A stretch of 64,000 nucleotides of DNA. It comes from Desulfosporosinus acididurans (lineage in GTDB: Bacteria > Bacillota > Desulfitobacteriia > Desulfitobacteriales > Desulfitobacteriaceae). The notes beneath the pieces were generated by a model. It was not told the origin of the DNA. It saw only the letters and a list, made by a program, of their open reading frames with translations, and made no database searches. Below, piece by piece: positions 9,222 through 18,405 of the stretch. Position numbers and translations under genes: made by a program. Where the stretch lies: assembly GCF_001029285.1 (NCBI RefSeq), contig NZ_LDZY01000008.1:62001-126000 (forward strand), given 5' to 3'. The stretch's first letter is position 1. Each line of letters opens with the position of its first letter.

Positions 9222-10275
9222 AATCGAGGAACTTTTGCGTCCGGAAGTGAGGAAGCTTGTTCCTTATAAAGCGAATCATATGCCCCAGTGTATTACTCTT
9301 GATGCCAATGAGAACCCTTTTCCCTGGCCGGAGGGGATGCGGGAAAAATTATTTGCGGCTAACATACCTTTTAACCGTTATCCCGACGGAATGGCAGAAG
9401 ATCTGAAACAGGCTATCGCTGAGTATGTCCAGCTATCTCCCGAGGGAATCCTGGTTGGCAATGGTTCTGACGAATTAATCCAGCTCCTCCTTCTGACCTT
9501 CGGAGGGGGCGGGAAATCATTAGTCATTCATCCGCCGACCTTCAGCATGTATCAAATCGCTGCTCGTTTGACAAGTACAGCGGTTTTGGAAGTTCCTCTG
9601 CTTGAGGGCCTCTATTTAGATGTGGAGAAAATGTTACAAGCGGCTCAGTCTCCCGATGTTCATGTGCTGATTATTTGTAATCCGAACAATCCGACAGGTT
9701 CTTTGTTTCCACGCCAGGACATACTGAGGCTTGTCAAGGAAAGCGGCAAAATTGTGGTGGTTGATGAAGCTTACGCTGAGTTTTCAGGGGAAACTTTGAT
9801 TCCGGAACTGGCAAATTTCCCGAACTTAGTAATTTTGAGGACCTTCTCCAAGGCTTTTGGCATGGCTGGCCTTCGGTTAGGTTACTTGCTCGGTCAACCC
9901 GGAACAATAGACCTAGTAAATCGCGTCCGGGCACCCTTTAACGTAAACTCTCTCAGCCAGAAAGCTGGGATTCTTGCTTTACAATACCTGACAGAATATC
10001 AAAAGCAGATTCAGAGCATTAAGTCGGAAACACAAAAACTCTATCAAGGATTATCGGCAGTTCCCGGGGTTAAGGTATATCCGACAAAGGCTAATTTTAT
10101 CCTTTTTAAACCGGAGGATGCTGACCGTTGGACTCGGGAACTTTTACAGAGGGGTTTTCTTGTGCGCAATATGGGGGAACTTCCGGTCCTTGGCAGGTGT
10201 TTGCGCATCAGTGCCGGTTTGCCTGAAGAAAATGTGGAATTGTTAAAGGCCATTGCAGAAATTAAACGTCTCTAA
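9202..10275 (+). CDS. hisC: histidinol-phosphate aminotransferase
   Basis: PLP enzyme converting imidazole-acetol phosphate and glutamate to L-histidinol phosphate. Visible motifs: LDANENPFPWPEG near the N-terminus, LVGNGSDELIQLL (cofactor phosphate site), NPNNPTGS, VVDEAYAEFSG and the PLP lysine region RTFSKAFGMAGLRLGY. The start is the ATG at 9202 with AAGGAGA upstream. It overlaps the 3' end of hisD, so translational coupling is likely. 357 aa, normal for HisC. Confidence 0.94.
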   Translation: MGMMINEIEELLRPEVRKLVPYKANHMPQCITLDANENPFPWPEGMREKLFAANIPFNRYPDGMAEDLKQAIAEYVQLSPEGILVGNGSDELIQLLLLTFGGGGKSLVIHPPTFSMYQIAARLTSTAVLEVPLLEGLYLDVEKMLQAAQSPDVHVLIICNPNNPTGSLFPRQDILRLVKESGKIVVVDEAYAEFSGETLIPELANFPNLVILRTFSKAFGMAGLRLGYLLGQPGTIDLVNRVRAPFNVNSLSQKAGILALQYLTEYQKQIQSIKSETQKLYQGLSAVPGVKVYPTKANFILFKPEDADRWTRELLQRGFLVRNMGELPVLGRCLRISAGLPEENVELLKAIAEIKRL

Positions 10276-10365
10276 GTTGCAGGGTAAGAGGCTTGAGAAA
10301 TAAAATAACAGTTGTTAATAAAATTATAGGTCATGTTTAACCTGGAACTTCGAGAGGAGAACATT

Positions 10366-10950
10366 ATGAGGGAAGCGTATATTGAACGAAAAACAAAAGA
10401 AACTGAGATTCGCGTCCGTTTGAACCTGGATGGGGCGGGAGAGTCTCAGATAGAGACAGGGATAGGTTTCTTTGATCATATGCTCACAGCCTTCGCCAGA
10501 TTTGCTTATTTTGATCTTGGACTGAAAGCCGTTGGAGATTTGGAAGTGGATGCCCACCACACTATCGAAGATTGCGGAATCGTACTGGGGCAGGCTTTAA
10601 AAGAAGCCAGCGGCAGCAAGGCGGGGATTGAACGGATTGGTGAGACACTTCTTCCCATGGACGAGGCTTTGGTTCAGGTTGCTCTTGATCTCTCCAACAG
10701 GCCTTACTTAGTATGGGATATAAGGGCTTCTGAAGGAACAGTCGGCCAGTTTCCCTTTGAAATGGCAGAGGAGTTTTTTAGGGCCTTCGCTGTACATAGT
10801 GGCTTAACGCTGCATATCCGGCAAATTTCCGGAAAAAATCTTCATCATATCCTTGAAGCAGTATTTAAAGGTGTAGGGAGAGCCCTAGGTTTGGCTTTAC
10901 GTGAAAATCCACGCTTTAGTGGGATTCTTTCAACAAAAGGGGTTCTCTAG
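10366..10950 (+). CDS. hisB: imidazoleglycerol-phosphate dehydratase (monofunctional)
   Basis: Mn-dependent dehydratase making imidazole-acetol phosphate. The metal-binding histidine clusters FFDHMLTAFARF, DAHHTIEDCGI and HIRQISGKNLHHILEAVFKG are present. At 194 aa it is the single-domain form without the histidinol phosphatase fusion seen in enteric bacteria. The start is the ATG at 10366, preceded by GAGAGGAG; an upstream in-frame start at 10333 has no ribosome site. A separate histidinol phosphatase is therefore needed and none is in this window. Confidence 0.95.
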   Translation: MREAYIERKTKETEIRVRLNLDGAGESQIETGIGFFDHMLTAFARFAYFDLGLKAVGDLEVDAHHTIEDCGIVLGQALKEASGSKAGIERIGETLLPMDEALVQVALDLSNRPYLVWDIRASEGTVGQFPFEMAEEFFRAFAVHSGLTLHIRQISGKNLHHILEAVFKGVGRALGLALRENPRFSGILSTKGVL

Positions 10951-10982
10951 AGAGACCCAAATTGTGTTCCAGGAGGTTTGAA

Positions 10983-11612
10983 ATGATAGGGATTGTGGAT
11001 TATGGACGGGGAAACTTGAGAAGTGTGGAAAAGGCGTTGGAAAAAGTAAGCTTTGAAGCCATGATCATGACTGCCCCGCAAGATTTGCAGAACGTTGATG
11101 GTGTTATCCTGCCGGGAGTAGGAGCCTTTGCCGATGCTATGAATGCATTGAAGCGCGGGGAGTGGATCGAGCCGATCATCGAGTTTGCCCGTTCCGGCCG
11201 CCCGTTCTTGGGAATTTGTCTTGGGATGCAGGTGCTTTTTGAGGTTGGGGAAGAACATGGCGAACACGCTGGTTTAGGGCTCTTGTCTGGACGGGTGATA
11301 AAATTTCCGACGGGAAGAAAAGTCCCTCATATGGGCTGGAACAGTGTGAGTTTGCTTCAACCTTCACGTTTAGTAGAAGGAATTCCGAATGAATCGTTCT
11401 TTTATTTTGTCCATTCCTATTATGCTCTGCCCGAGAATTCAAAGGATATTCTTGGTACAAGCGATTACGGAGTTGTCTTTCCGGCTATTGTAGGCAAAGA
11501 TAATGTTTGGGGAGCCCAGTTCCACCCGGAAAAGTCCAGCCCCTGGGGGCTTCAGCTGCTATCTAATTTTGGAAGGTTGGTGAACGAGTATGCTGCTCTT
11601 TCCGGCAATTGA
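10983..11612 (+). CDS. hisH: imidazole glycerol phosphate synthase, glutaminase subunit
   Basis: Class I glutamine amidotransferase that feeds ammonia to HisF. The nucleophile elbow GICLGMQVLFE carries the catalytic Cys, and the His/Glu pair is in AQFHPEKSS near the C-terminus. It starts MIGIVDYGRGN with CCAGGAGG upstream. 209 aa. Its last 23 nt overlap the start of hisA. Confidence 0.95.
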   Translation: MIGIVDYGRGNLRSVEKALEKVSFEAMIMTAPQDLQNVDGVILPGVGAFADAMNALKRGEWIEPIIEFARSGRPFLGICLGMQVLFEVGEEHGEHAGLGLLSGRVIKFPTGRKVPHMGWNSVSLLQPSRLVEGIPNESFFYFVHSYYALPENSKDILGTSDYGVVFPAIVGKDNVWGAQFHPEKSSPWGLQLLSNFGRLVNEYAALSGN

Positions 11613-12357
11613 TCTCAAAGAGGGAAAAGCTGTGCGCTTATTGCAGGGACGTATGGAAGATTCCACAGTTTACGCTGATGACCCTGTAGGGGTGGCTAAG
11701 AATTTCGAAGGTCAAGGCGCTTCCCACTTGCATGTCGTTGATTTAAACGGGGCATTTAGCGGCAAACCGGTCAATGATGAAGTGATTCGGAAGATTGTCG
11801 GGAGTGTTTCCCTGAAGGTACAAGTTGGTGGCGGCATACGTACGATGGAACGAATTACCGAACTTTTAGAGTTAGGAGTTGAACGGGTAATTTTAGGGAC
11901 TATTGCTGTTAAAGATCCGGAACTGGTTGCTGAGGCTGCCCGCCGCTATGGTGAACGCATCATTGTAGGAATTGATGCCTTAAGGGGACGAGTTGCCGTA
12001 CAGGGTTGGGCCGAAGCCACAGAGATGTACGCTGTTGAGTTGGCACAAGCCATGAAGGATGTAGGGGTTAAACACATTGTTTTTACAGATATTGCCCGGG
12101 ATGGAATGCTTAGCGGGCCCAACATTGAAAGCACGGTTCGTTTGGCTCAAGAAACAGGCATTAACATTATTGCTTCAGGGGGGATTTCAACCTTAGAGGA
12201 TGTACGGCGTCTACAGGCCGAACACTTAAGAGGAGTTCCTATTGAGGGGGCAATAACGGGAAAGGCTCTCTATAGCGGTGCTTTTTCTTTGAAAGAAGCT
12301 TTAGACGCAGCAACTTGTAAGCCGCAGATAAAAATTACTGAGAGCAGGGGGGAATAA
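11590..12357 (+). CDS. hisA: phosphoribosylformimino-5-aminoimidazole carboxamide ribotide isomerase
   Basis: A (beta/alpha)8-barrel Amadori isomerase converting ProFAR to PRFAR. It shows the half-barrel pattern [17 protein letters not shown] with the first catalytic Asp, [18 protein letters not shown], the second Asp in [14 protein letters not shown], and IASGGIST for phosphate binding. The C-terminus is slightly longer than usual (about ten polar residues). It overlaps hisH by 23 nt and hisF begins one base after its stop. Confidence 0.95.
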   Translation: MLLFPAIDLKEGKAVRLLQGRMEDSTVYADDPVGVAKNFEGQGASHLHVVDLNGAFSGKPVNDEVIRKIVGSVSLKVQVGGGIRTMERITELLELGVERVILGTIAVKDPELVAEAARRYGERIIVGIDALRGRVAVQGWAEATEMYAVELAQAMKDVGVKHIVFTDIARDGMLSGPNIESTVRLAQETGINIIASGGISTLEDVRRLQAEHLRGVPIEGAITGKALYSGAFSLKEALDAATCKPQIKITESRGE

Positions 12358-12358
12358 A

Positions 12359-13123
12359 ATGTTAAGCAAACGAATTATTCCCTGTTTAGATGTTCATGAC
12401 GGACGTGTTGTTAAAGGAACTAATTTTGTGCAATTAAGGGATGCCGGTGATCCGGTGGAGCTTGCCGCTCTCTATGATCAAGAAGGAGCAGATGAGCTGG
12501 TTTTTCTGGATATTACGGCTTCCTCTGACAAAAGAGAGACTATGGTGGACGTTGTCCGGAGAACGGCTGAACAAGTTTTTATTCCTTTTACCATCGGAGG
12601 CGGGCTGCGGACTATTGAGGATATACGCAAGATGCTGCGGGCCGGAGCGGATAAAGTATCCTTGAATACCTCCGCTGTTCAGAATCCCAGATTAATCGAA
12701 GAGGGCGCCTATGCTTTTGGGAGCCAGTGTATTGTTGTTGCTATTGATGCCCGCAGCACGGTTCCGGGAAAATGGGAAGTTTACATTCACGGGGGAAGAA
12801 CACCAACAGGCAAGGACGTTTTAGAGTGGGCCGAGGAAGCCGAGAAACTTGGCGCCGGGGAAATCCTTTTAACTTCCATGGACCGGGATGGAACAAAGGC
12901 CGGTTATGAGTTAGACTTGACAAGAGCCGTCAGCAGAGCAGTTTCTCTTCCTGTAATTGCCAGCGGCGGTGTGGGAACTCTGGAACATTTGGCTGAGGGG
13001 CTTACTTTGGGAGAGGCTGATGCTGTCTTAGCGGCTTCTATTTTTCATTACAAAGAATACAGCATAAACGAGGCAAAAAGGTATTTGGCGGAACGGGGAA
13101 TTTTAGTGAGGGGACTTGTGTGA
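12359..13123 (+). CDS. hisF: imidazole glycerol phosphate synthase, cyclase subunit
   Basis: Cyclase and lyase partner of HisH, forming imidazole glycerol phosphate and AICAR. Motifs: [19 protein letters not shown] with the first catalytic Asp, [31 protein letters not shown] with the second Asp, and IASGGVGT. 254 aa, normal. It is tightly coupled to hisA. Its TGA stop is immediately followed by the GACGGTCC-type repeat. Confidence 0.95.
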   Translation: MLSKRIIPCLDVHDGRVVKGTNFVQLRDAGDPVELAALYDQEGADELVFLDITASSDKRETMVDVVRRTAEQVFIPFTIGGGLRTIEDIRKMLRAGADKVSLNTSAVQNPRLIEEGAYAFGSQCIVVAIDARSTVPGKWEVYIHGGRTPTGKDVLEWAEEAEKLGAGEILLTSMDRDGTKAGYELDLTRAVSRAVSLPVIASGGVGTLEHLAEGLTLGEADAVLAASIFHYKEYSINEAKRYLAERGILVRGLV

Positions 13124-13249
13124 CGTGTCGCAGGCGTGTCACAGCGTGTCACAGGCGTGTCACAGGGACGGTCCTTTTAACACACTTTTTACACATAGGG
13201 TCCGTCACAAGCGTGCAAGCGTGTCAGAAGGACCGTCCCCCTGACACGA
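13124..13249. repeat. GACGGTCC-type palindromic repeat array between hisF and hisIE
   Basis: Directly after hisF come three or four tandem copies of a GCGTGTCACAG-like word (13125-13165). They are followed by GTGTCACAGGGACGGTCC and, about 55 bp on, by the near-complementary GTGTCAGAAGGACCGTCC closing with CTGACACG. The second unit is itself a palindrome, and the two units can also pair with each other into one long hairpin. Similar palindromes occur dispersed in many Clostridia genomes, from memory. It interrupts an otherwise compact operon. Confidence 0.8.
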
Positions 13250-13276
13250 CCTAAAATTGGAAGGTAGAGATGTGAA

Positions 13277-13948
13277 ATGGAAGAAAATCAAACGGAACTT
13301 TTCGATTTGTCAGGAATCCGTTGGGATGCTCAAGGGCTTGTGCCTGCGATCGCTCAAGATGTGGAGACAAAAGAAGTTCTTATGCTTGCCTATATGAATG
13401 AGGAATCCTTGAGAAGGACGTTGAAGGACAGAAAGGCTTGTTATTATAGCAGGAGCAGGCAAGCTCTCTGGTTGAAAGGGGAAACTTCGGGGCATTTTCA
13501 AGAAGTCGTGGATATTAAATTCGATTGTGATCAAGATGCTCTGCTTTTGACGGTAAGACAGACAGGGATGGCGTGTCATGAGAATTATTTTTCCTGCTTT
13601 CACTATGATTTGGAAAAGGGTGGCTTTAAGAAGGTTGGGGAACCTGAAGTAAAACCCGATGTGCCTTTGGGAAGAACCTTGCAATTATTGACAGAGGTAA
13701 TTCATTCGCGAAATCTTGAACGGCCGGAAGGTGCGTATACCACATACCTCTTCGAAAAAGGGATTGATAAAATTCTAAAAAAAGTCGGGGAAGAATGTGC
13801 TGAGGTAATTATTGCGGCTAAGAATGCGAGCCCGGATGAGATTCGCTATGAGGTTTCAGATTTGTTCTATCATGTTTTGGTAATGCTGGAAGAGCGCGGG
13901 GTTAGTGTTGAAGAGATCAGCAAGGAGCTTTACAAGAGACGAAAGTGA
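13277..13948 (+). CDS. hisI: bifunctional phosphoribosyl-AMP cyclohydrolase / phosphoribosyl-ATP pyrophosphatase
   Basis: Carries out steps 2 and 3 of histidine synthesis. The N-terminal HisI domain (about 1-115) has [31 protein letters not shown], the metal-site DCDQDALLL-like segment and the CHENYFSCF cysteines. The C-terminal HisE domain (about 120-223) has [22 protein letters not shown] and [13 protein letters not shown]. 223 aa, normal for the HisIE fusion. The TGA stop at 13946 lies inside GTGAACTCGTTC, which matches the end of the dispersed IS605-like element, so the 3' end may have been reshaped by an insertion. Confidence 0.94.
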   Translation: MEENQTELFDLSGIRWDAQGLVPAIAQDVETKEVLMLAYMNEESLRRTLKDRKACYYSRSRQALWLKGETSGHFQEVVDIKFDCDQDALLLTVRQTGMACHENYFSCFHYDLEKGGFKKVGEPEVKPDVPLGRTLQLLTEVIHSRNLERPEGAYTTYLFEKGIDKILKKVGEECAEVIIAAKNASPDEIRYEVSDLFYHVLVMLEERGVSVEEISKELYKRRK

Positions 13949-13957
13949 ACTCGTTCT
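13945..13957 (-). repeat. possible remnant of IS605-like element at the hisI stop
   Basis: GTGAACTCGTTC is identical to the right-end tip of the dispersed element in reverse orientation; after it the match degrades quickly (TAAAG present, AGC missing). It is short and could be chance, but position and phase match the other 3'-end insertions. Confidence 0.4.
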
Positions 13958-14103
13958 AAAGATAAAGCGGACTACAACAATGAAAGATTATTTAGGGATT
14001 GGGATTTAGAGAATAATGTAGTATTATATAGTAAAATGAAAGCGCAAAAGAACTCGCAAATCATGCAAAGAAAATTGACCTAATACTTGAAGAAAAAGTG
14101 TAG

Positions 14104-14400
14104 GTGGCTGTTGTGTTTAAGATTACAGAAGACTGTGTCGAAAATAAGAAATTTGTTGAGTATTTTAGTTCTGATGCAAAAAAAGGGACGGAAGAATTTG
14201 AGCAATTGATCAAACAATTTGAAGCGGGACCGCAGTTTAAATTTCGCATGCGAGATGTCGATGAGGTAGTTTATTTTATTGGGTATTCCGATGATAATAC
14301 CAAAAAAAGTGGCTTTGATCCTTTTGATATGTATGGAGAATACTATGGTTGCTTTGATATTCAGTATCTTAATGAGAAGGGCGAATATGAACGATTGTAG
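14104..14400 (+). CDS. small hypothetical protein
   Basis: An unrecognised acidic protein of 95-98 aa. It begins with a GTG start at 14104 or 14113; the AGGTGG at 14102-14107 favours 14113. The sequence has an N-terminal helical part and a C-terminal part rich in Asp, Tyr and Phe (FDPFDMYGEYYGCFDIQY), without cofactor motifs or membrane segments. It sits alone between the his operon and repeat copy B. Confidence 0.55.
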   Translation: MAVVFKITEDCVENKKFVEYFSSDAKKGTEEFEQLIKQFEAGPQFKFRMRDVDEVVYFIGYSDDNTKKSGFDPFDMYGEYYGCFDIQYLNEKGEYERL

Positions 14401-14483
14401 TTGTTGAGTTTAAAAGAAGTTTATTTAAAAGTAAGGAAAATAGGGCTAGAGGCAATGCTTCTGGCCTTATTCTTATAATATTG

Positions 14484-14534
14484 TTTATCCAATTGTATGA
14501 CTCCCACTTCTGCAAGTGAGTGGTTCCCTTATTT
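14484..14534 (+). repeat. IS605-like element, copy B (left end only)
   Basis: TTTATCC at 14484 is followed by the left hairpin ACTCCCACTTCTGCAAGTGAGTGG and GGTTCCC; the match stops near 14534, so the right half is missing. It lies upstream of the NUDIX gene. Confidence 0.65.
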
Positions 14535-14591
14535 ACTTTAGTCAACTTTGCTGGAGCAATAAGATATGTTATTAGATAAGGAGTTGAAAAT

Positions 14592-15257
14592 ATGGAAGAA
14601 TTTGAGTTGGAAAAGCTGGCAAAAAAGCTGCCATTAGCAGCGGGAATTAATGGAAAAGAGGAATATTTTAATTCTGCTGTTTTGGTATTATTAATATTAG
14701 TAAATGGTCAGTACCATTTTGTCTTCGAGAAGAGAGCGGCTTCGATTAGACAGGCCGGCGAGATTTGTTTTCCTGGGGGTAAATTTGATGCAGAGAGGGA
14801 TAAAAACTTCCGGGAAACGGCAATTCGAGAAACCGAAGAAGAACTGGGTATTACTGCTGACCAGATCAAAGTTATTGGGCCTTTGGATACCGTGATTTCC
14901 ACGACTGGAACAAGTGTGGACGCATTTTTAGGAATTCTTGATGTAGAGGGCATAGAGGACTTAAGGATAAATTTCTCTGAAGTTGAGCGGATTTTTACAG
15001 TTCCTGTTTCTTATTTTGAAAATAACGAACCTGAGGTGTATCAAGTAGTCCTTGAAGTTCATCCTTCTCACTTTAATCAAGCGGGTGAAGAAGTGGTAAC
15101 ATTTCCTGCCAAGGAACTTGGTCTTCCGGAGCGCTACCATAAGCCGTGGGGAAATGTAAAAAGCAATATTTTTGTCTATAAGGTAGGTGACGTTGCTATT
15201 TGGGGAATTACCGCTCGGCTGATCCGGGATGTTGTGAGAAAGATTAGAGGAATTTGA
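14592..15257 (+). CDS. NUDIX hydrolase, CoA pyrophosphatase-like
   Basis: Probably hydrolyses CoA or acyl-CoA diphosphate bonds (NudL/YeaB type), or a related nucleotide diphosphate. The NUDIX box is visible as GGKFDAERD followed by REtEEELGI-like residues (RETEEELGI at about residues 82-90). The first Glu of the generic box is replaced, as happens in the CoA-specific subfamily, and the upstream EKRAASIRQAGEICFPGGKFD segment resembles the CoA-pyrophosphatase signature. Length 221 aa fits. The start is the ATG at 14592 with AAGGAGTTG upstream. Monocistronic. Confidence 0.85.
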   Translation: MEEFELEKLAKKLPLAAGINGKEEYFNSAVLVLLILVNGQYHFVFEKRAASIRQAGEICFPGGKFDAERDKNFRETAIRETEEELGITADQIKVIGPLDTVISTTGTSVDAFLGILDVEGIEDLRINFSEVERIFTVPVSYFENNEPEVYQVVLEVHPSHFNQAGEEVVTFPAKELGLPERYHKPWGNVKSNIFVYKVGDVAIWGITARLIRDVVRKIRGI

Positions 15258-15392
15258 GCTCGCAAGAAGGTAAAAATACTTCACTAAAGCAGGAATGGCA
15301 TATTATTTAGAGAATTCAAAATATTAGTTTCGTAAAGTCTATGATGATTCTTAACTATAGCTGACAATAAGATTTTAGGAGGTGTTTGCAGA

Positions 15393-15821
15393 ATGGAGGA
15401 TTTATCAGATTTCCCCGTTCGTATAACGATACCGATTGCTTGGAGTGAGATGGATGCTTATGGGCATATCAATAATGTCTATTATTTAAGATATTTTGAA
15501 ACAGCCCGAATTCAGTATTTGCAAGAAATCGGCTTAATGGATATGAAAGTTGAGACAGACGTTGGTCCTATCCTAGCTCAGACAACATGTAAGTACCTGA
15601 AACCATTGCAATATCCTGATCAAATCATTGTTGGAGCTAAGACAACATCAATGAGTAAGTCAAGTTTTGTCATGGAATACCTGATTGTCAGCGAAAAAAT
15701 TGGAGTTGCCGCTTCCGGTGAAGGGGTTATTGTCATGTATGATTATAATGCATCAAAGAAGGCAGAAATACCTCCCATAATCAGAAAACGGATTGCGGAA
15801 TTGGAAAAAAAGGACTTCTGA
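15393..15821 (+). CDS. acyl-CoA thioesterase, 4-hydroxybenzoyl-CoA thioesterase (YbgC/FadM) type
   Basis: A single-hotdog thioesterase of 142 aa. The active-site signature is WSEMDAYGHINNVYYLRYFETARIQYL (cut here to its key part: Asp in EMDAYGH, then NN). It cleaves a small or medium acyl-CoA; the substrate is not predictable. The start is the ATG at 15393 after TAGGAGGTG. The TGA stop at 15819-15821 is one base from the end of repeat copy C, which was inserted just after the gene. Confidence 0.87.
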   Translation: MEDLSDFPVRITIPIAWSEMDAYGHINNVYYLRYFETARIQYLQEIGLMDMKVETDVGPILAQTTCKYLKPLQYPDQIIVGAKTTSMSKSSFVMEYLIVSEKIGVAASGEGVIVMYDYNASKKAEIPPIIRKRIAELEKKDF

Positions 15822-15822
15822 A

Positions 15823-15980
15823 GTGAACTCATTCAGCTAAAGCTGAACACCGGGGATTGTCCAGTGGACATTATTGCCGAGCCGCCTTTCCCAATAGGAA
15901 TACTTAGCGCCGAAGGAAGACTCTACCCTATCTGAAGTTAACGAAGGCCCCCCCCACTTATAGAAGTGGGGGGGCTTAAA
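15823..15980 (-). repeat. IS605-like element, copy C (second subfamily)
   Basis: Read on the minus strand, the right end is GTTCAGCTTTAGCTGAATGAGTTCAC, split here as hairpin plus GAGTTCAC-type tip. The body differs from the main family and matches copy K: GTCCAGTGGACATTATTG, GCCGAGCCGCC, a GAAGTTAACGAAGG word, and a final hairpin CCCCCCACTTATAGAAGTGG. The right terminus is shared with the main family, but body and left end are different. Confidence 0.75.
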
Positions 15981-16051
15981 ACAACATCACTGGAAGTCCT
16001 TTATATCGTTGGGAACCTTATGAAGGATTGAAAATGGATTGGAGATAAGAT

Positions 16052-16585
16052 ATGCCGCAATTAATAACTACGAGATTGAATGATTTTAAATTAAGATTTG
16101 CTGAAATAGATGATGTGCTACTGATTTTGAGTTTTATTAGACAACTGGCGGAGTACGAAAAAATGCTCTCATCAGTAGCGGCAACGGAGGAAGACTTAAA
16201 GGAATCATTGTTCCAACGCAAGATGGCTGAGGTGATTATTGGGGAATACAAAAATCAGCCGGTAGGTTTTGCTTTATTTTTTCATAACTTTTCTACGTTT
16301 CTGGGGAAGCCTGGAATATATTTAGAGGATCTATACGTTAAGCCGGAAATGCGCGGCAAGGGATTGGGAAAGATAATTCTTTCCTTCCTTGCCCAATTAG
16401 CTGTTGAGCGTCGATGCGGACGTTTAGAATGGTGGTGTCTGGACTGGAATAAGCCTTCAATAGAGTTCTATAAGCAGCTAGGGGCGGTTCCAATGGATGA
16501 ATGGACTGTCTACAGAGTTTGTGATGAAGCACTGGACAAATTGGCAGAAAACTTTTCAGAGTCAAAATCAAGAGTTGATGAATGA
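16052..16585 (+). CDS. GNAT-family N-acetyltransferase, diamine acetyltransferase-like
   Basis: A cytosolic GNAT enzyme of 177 aa. The acetyl-CoA binding motif A is YLEDLYVKPEMRGKGLGKIILSFL (core RGKGLG at about residue 107), followed by motif B with EWWCLDWNKPSIEFYKQLGA, as in spermidine/diamine and related acetyltransferases. The N-terminal segment LSFIRQLAEYEK also matches that subgroup. Start ATG at 16052. Substrate is inferred only from subgroup likeness. It precedes the pepF-like gene by 75 bp. Confidence 0.85.
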   Translation: MPQLITTRLNDFKLRFAEIDDVLLILSFIRQLAEYEKMLSSVAATEEDLKESLFQRKMAEVIIGEYKNQPVGFALFFHNFSTFLGKPGIYLEDLYVKPEMRGKGLGKIILSFLAQLAVERRCGRLEWWCLDWNKPSIEFYKQLGAVPMDEWTVYRVCDEALDKLAENFSESKSRVDE

Positions 16586-16660
16586 CTCGAGAATTAAATG
16601 GTTCATTTATGACCAAAAATAGAATAGACAAAGCACTAATTAAGGGAAGGTGAAGCAATT

Positions 16661-18355
16661 ATGAAATTTAAAGATTATAAATACCATCGCCCTGACCTTG
16701 AGGTTATTAGACCTAAGTTCTCGTCTTTGTTGGAGAAGTTTAAACAAGCAGCGAGTTTAAATGAGCAAGATGCAGTGATGGGTGAAATTAACACGTTACG
16801 CAGTGAATTTGAGTCAATGTCGCAGTTAGCCTCAATTCGACATACCATTGATACGACGGATACATATTATGAAAAGGAACAAGAGTATTTCGATGAAACG
16901 ATGCCGGTCTACGAAGGGCTAATCTCAGAATTTTATCAGGCTTTGGTGAACTCTTCCTTCCGCAGTTCATTACAAGATAAGTGGGGGAAACAACTATTTA
17001 CCATTGCTGAGTTGACGTTGAGGACGTTTAAACCGGAAATTATTGAGGAATTACAGATTGAGAATAGATTAGTCACTGAGTACACAAAGCTGATTGCCTC
17101 AGCGAGCATCATGTTTGAGGGTGAAGAGCGTAACTTACCCGGTCTTGGTCCCTTCCAACAGTCGGAAGATCGGTCGATGAGAAAAAGGGCCAATGAAGCT
17201 CGCTATGCTTTTTTTGCCGAACATGAAGAAACATTAGATAGAATTTATGATGAGCTGGTTAAAATCAGGACTACGATTGCCCGAAAACTTGGCTATGAGA
17301 ATTATATTGAGCTTGGCTATGCCCGAATGTTACGCTCAGATTACAACCCGGAAATGGTGGCTAATTTCCGACGACAAGTTACTGAGGAAATTGTTCCCGC
17401 TGCAACAAAGCTTCGGGAAAGGCAGCGGAAGCGACTTGGTTTAGATGTTCTTATGTATTATGACGAAAAGATTAATTTTTCCAAGGGAAACGCTAAACCG
17501 CAGGGTGACCCGGAATGGATTCTGGACAATGGACGAAAAATGTATAAGGAACTGTCTTCGGAAACGGATGAATTCTTTACGTTTATGATTGATCATGAGC
17601 TTATGGATTTGGTAAGCAAAAAGGGTAAAGCCGGAGGCGGTTACTGCACATTTATTAGTGAATACCGCTCTCCCTTTATTTTTTCCAATTTCAATGGAAC
17701 CTCTGGAGATGTTGACGTTTTAACCCATGAGGCAGGTCACGCCTTTCAAGTTTATTGCAGCCAAAATTTTTCCTTACCTGAATATCAGTGGCCAACCTAT
17801 GAATCGTGTGAAATCCATTCTATGAGCATGGAGTTTTTTGCCTGGCCATGGATGGAGTCGTTCTTTAAAGAAACGGCAGACAAATACCGATTTACTCATT
17901 TGAGTGAGGCACTCCTTTTTATCCCTTATGGAGTAACTGTAGATGAATTTCAGCATTTTATTTATTCCAAACCTGAAGCGACAATACAAGAGAGAAAAAG
18001 TGCCTGGCGGCAAATCGAAAAGAAATATCTCCCCCATCGCAATTATGAAGGCAATGAATACTTAGAACAAGGCGGATACTGGCATCAGCAAAGTCATATA
18101 TTTAGTGCTCCTTTTTATTATATCGATTATACCTTAGCTCAAATATGCGCTTTCCAGTTCTGGAAAAAATCCAGGGAAAACAGGGAATCTGCTTGGCAAG
18201 ATTACTTGAAATTATGTCGCTTGGGCGGCAGTCAATCCTTTTTAAGTTTAGTCAAAGAAGCAGATTTAGTGTCACCTTTTGCAAACGGATGTGTCGAAGG
18301 TGTTATCCAAGCCATTGAAACATGGCTTGATAACGTTGATGATAGCCAGTTATAA
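16661..18355 (+). CDS. M3-family oligoendopeptidase (PepF-like)
   Basis: A cytosolic zinc metallopeptidase that degrades short peptides. The zinc motif HEAGH is at residues 356-360 within DVLTHEAGHAFQVY, and the third ligand is expected in the following YESCEIHSMSMEFFAWPW segment. At 564 aa it matches the shorter PepF-like subgroup rather than the 600-aa classic PepF. The start is the ATG at 16661 after GGGAAGGTG. Probably transcribed with the GNAT gene. Confidence 0.92.
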   Translation: MKFKDYKYHRPDLEVIRPKFSSLLEKFKQAASLNEQDAVMGEINTLRSEFESMSQLASIRHTIDTTDTYYEKEQEYFDETMPVYEGLISEFYQALVNSSFRSSLQDKWGKQLFTIAELTLRTFKPEIIEELQIENRLVTEYTKLIASASIMFEGEERNLPGLGPFQQSEDRSMRKRANEARYAFFAEHEETLDRIYDELVKIRTTIARKLGYENYIELGYARMLRSDYNPEMVANFRRQVTEEIVPAATKLRERQRKRLGLDVLMYYDEKINFSKGNAKPQGDPEWILDNGRKMYKELSSETDEFFTFMIDHELMDLVSKKGKAGGGYCTFISEYRSPFIFSNFNGTSGDVDVLTHEAGHAFQVYCSQNFSLPEYQWPTYESCEIHSMSMEFFAWPWMESFFKETADKYRFTHLSEALLFIPYGVTVDEFQHFIYSKPEATIQERKSAWRQIEKKYLPHRNYEGNEYLEQGGYWHQQSHIFSAPFYYIDYTLAQICAFQFWKKSRENRESAWQDYLKLCRLGGSQSFLSLVKEADLVSPFANGCVEGVIQAIETWLDNVDDSQL

Positions 18356-18405
18356 GAGTCTCGTCCATGGATTTAAAGAAAAATTTTTAATTGGAGGCTT
18401 TGGGC

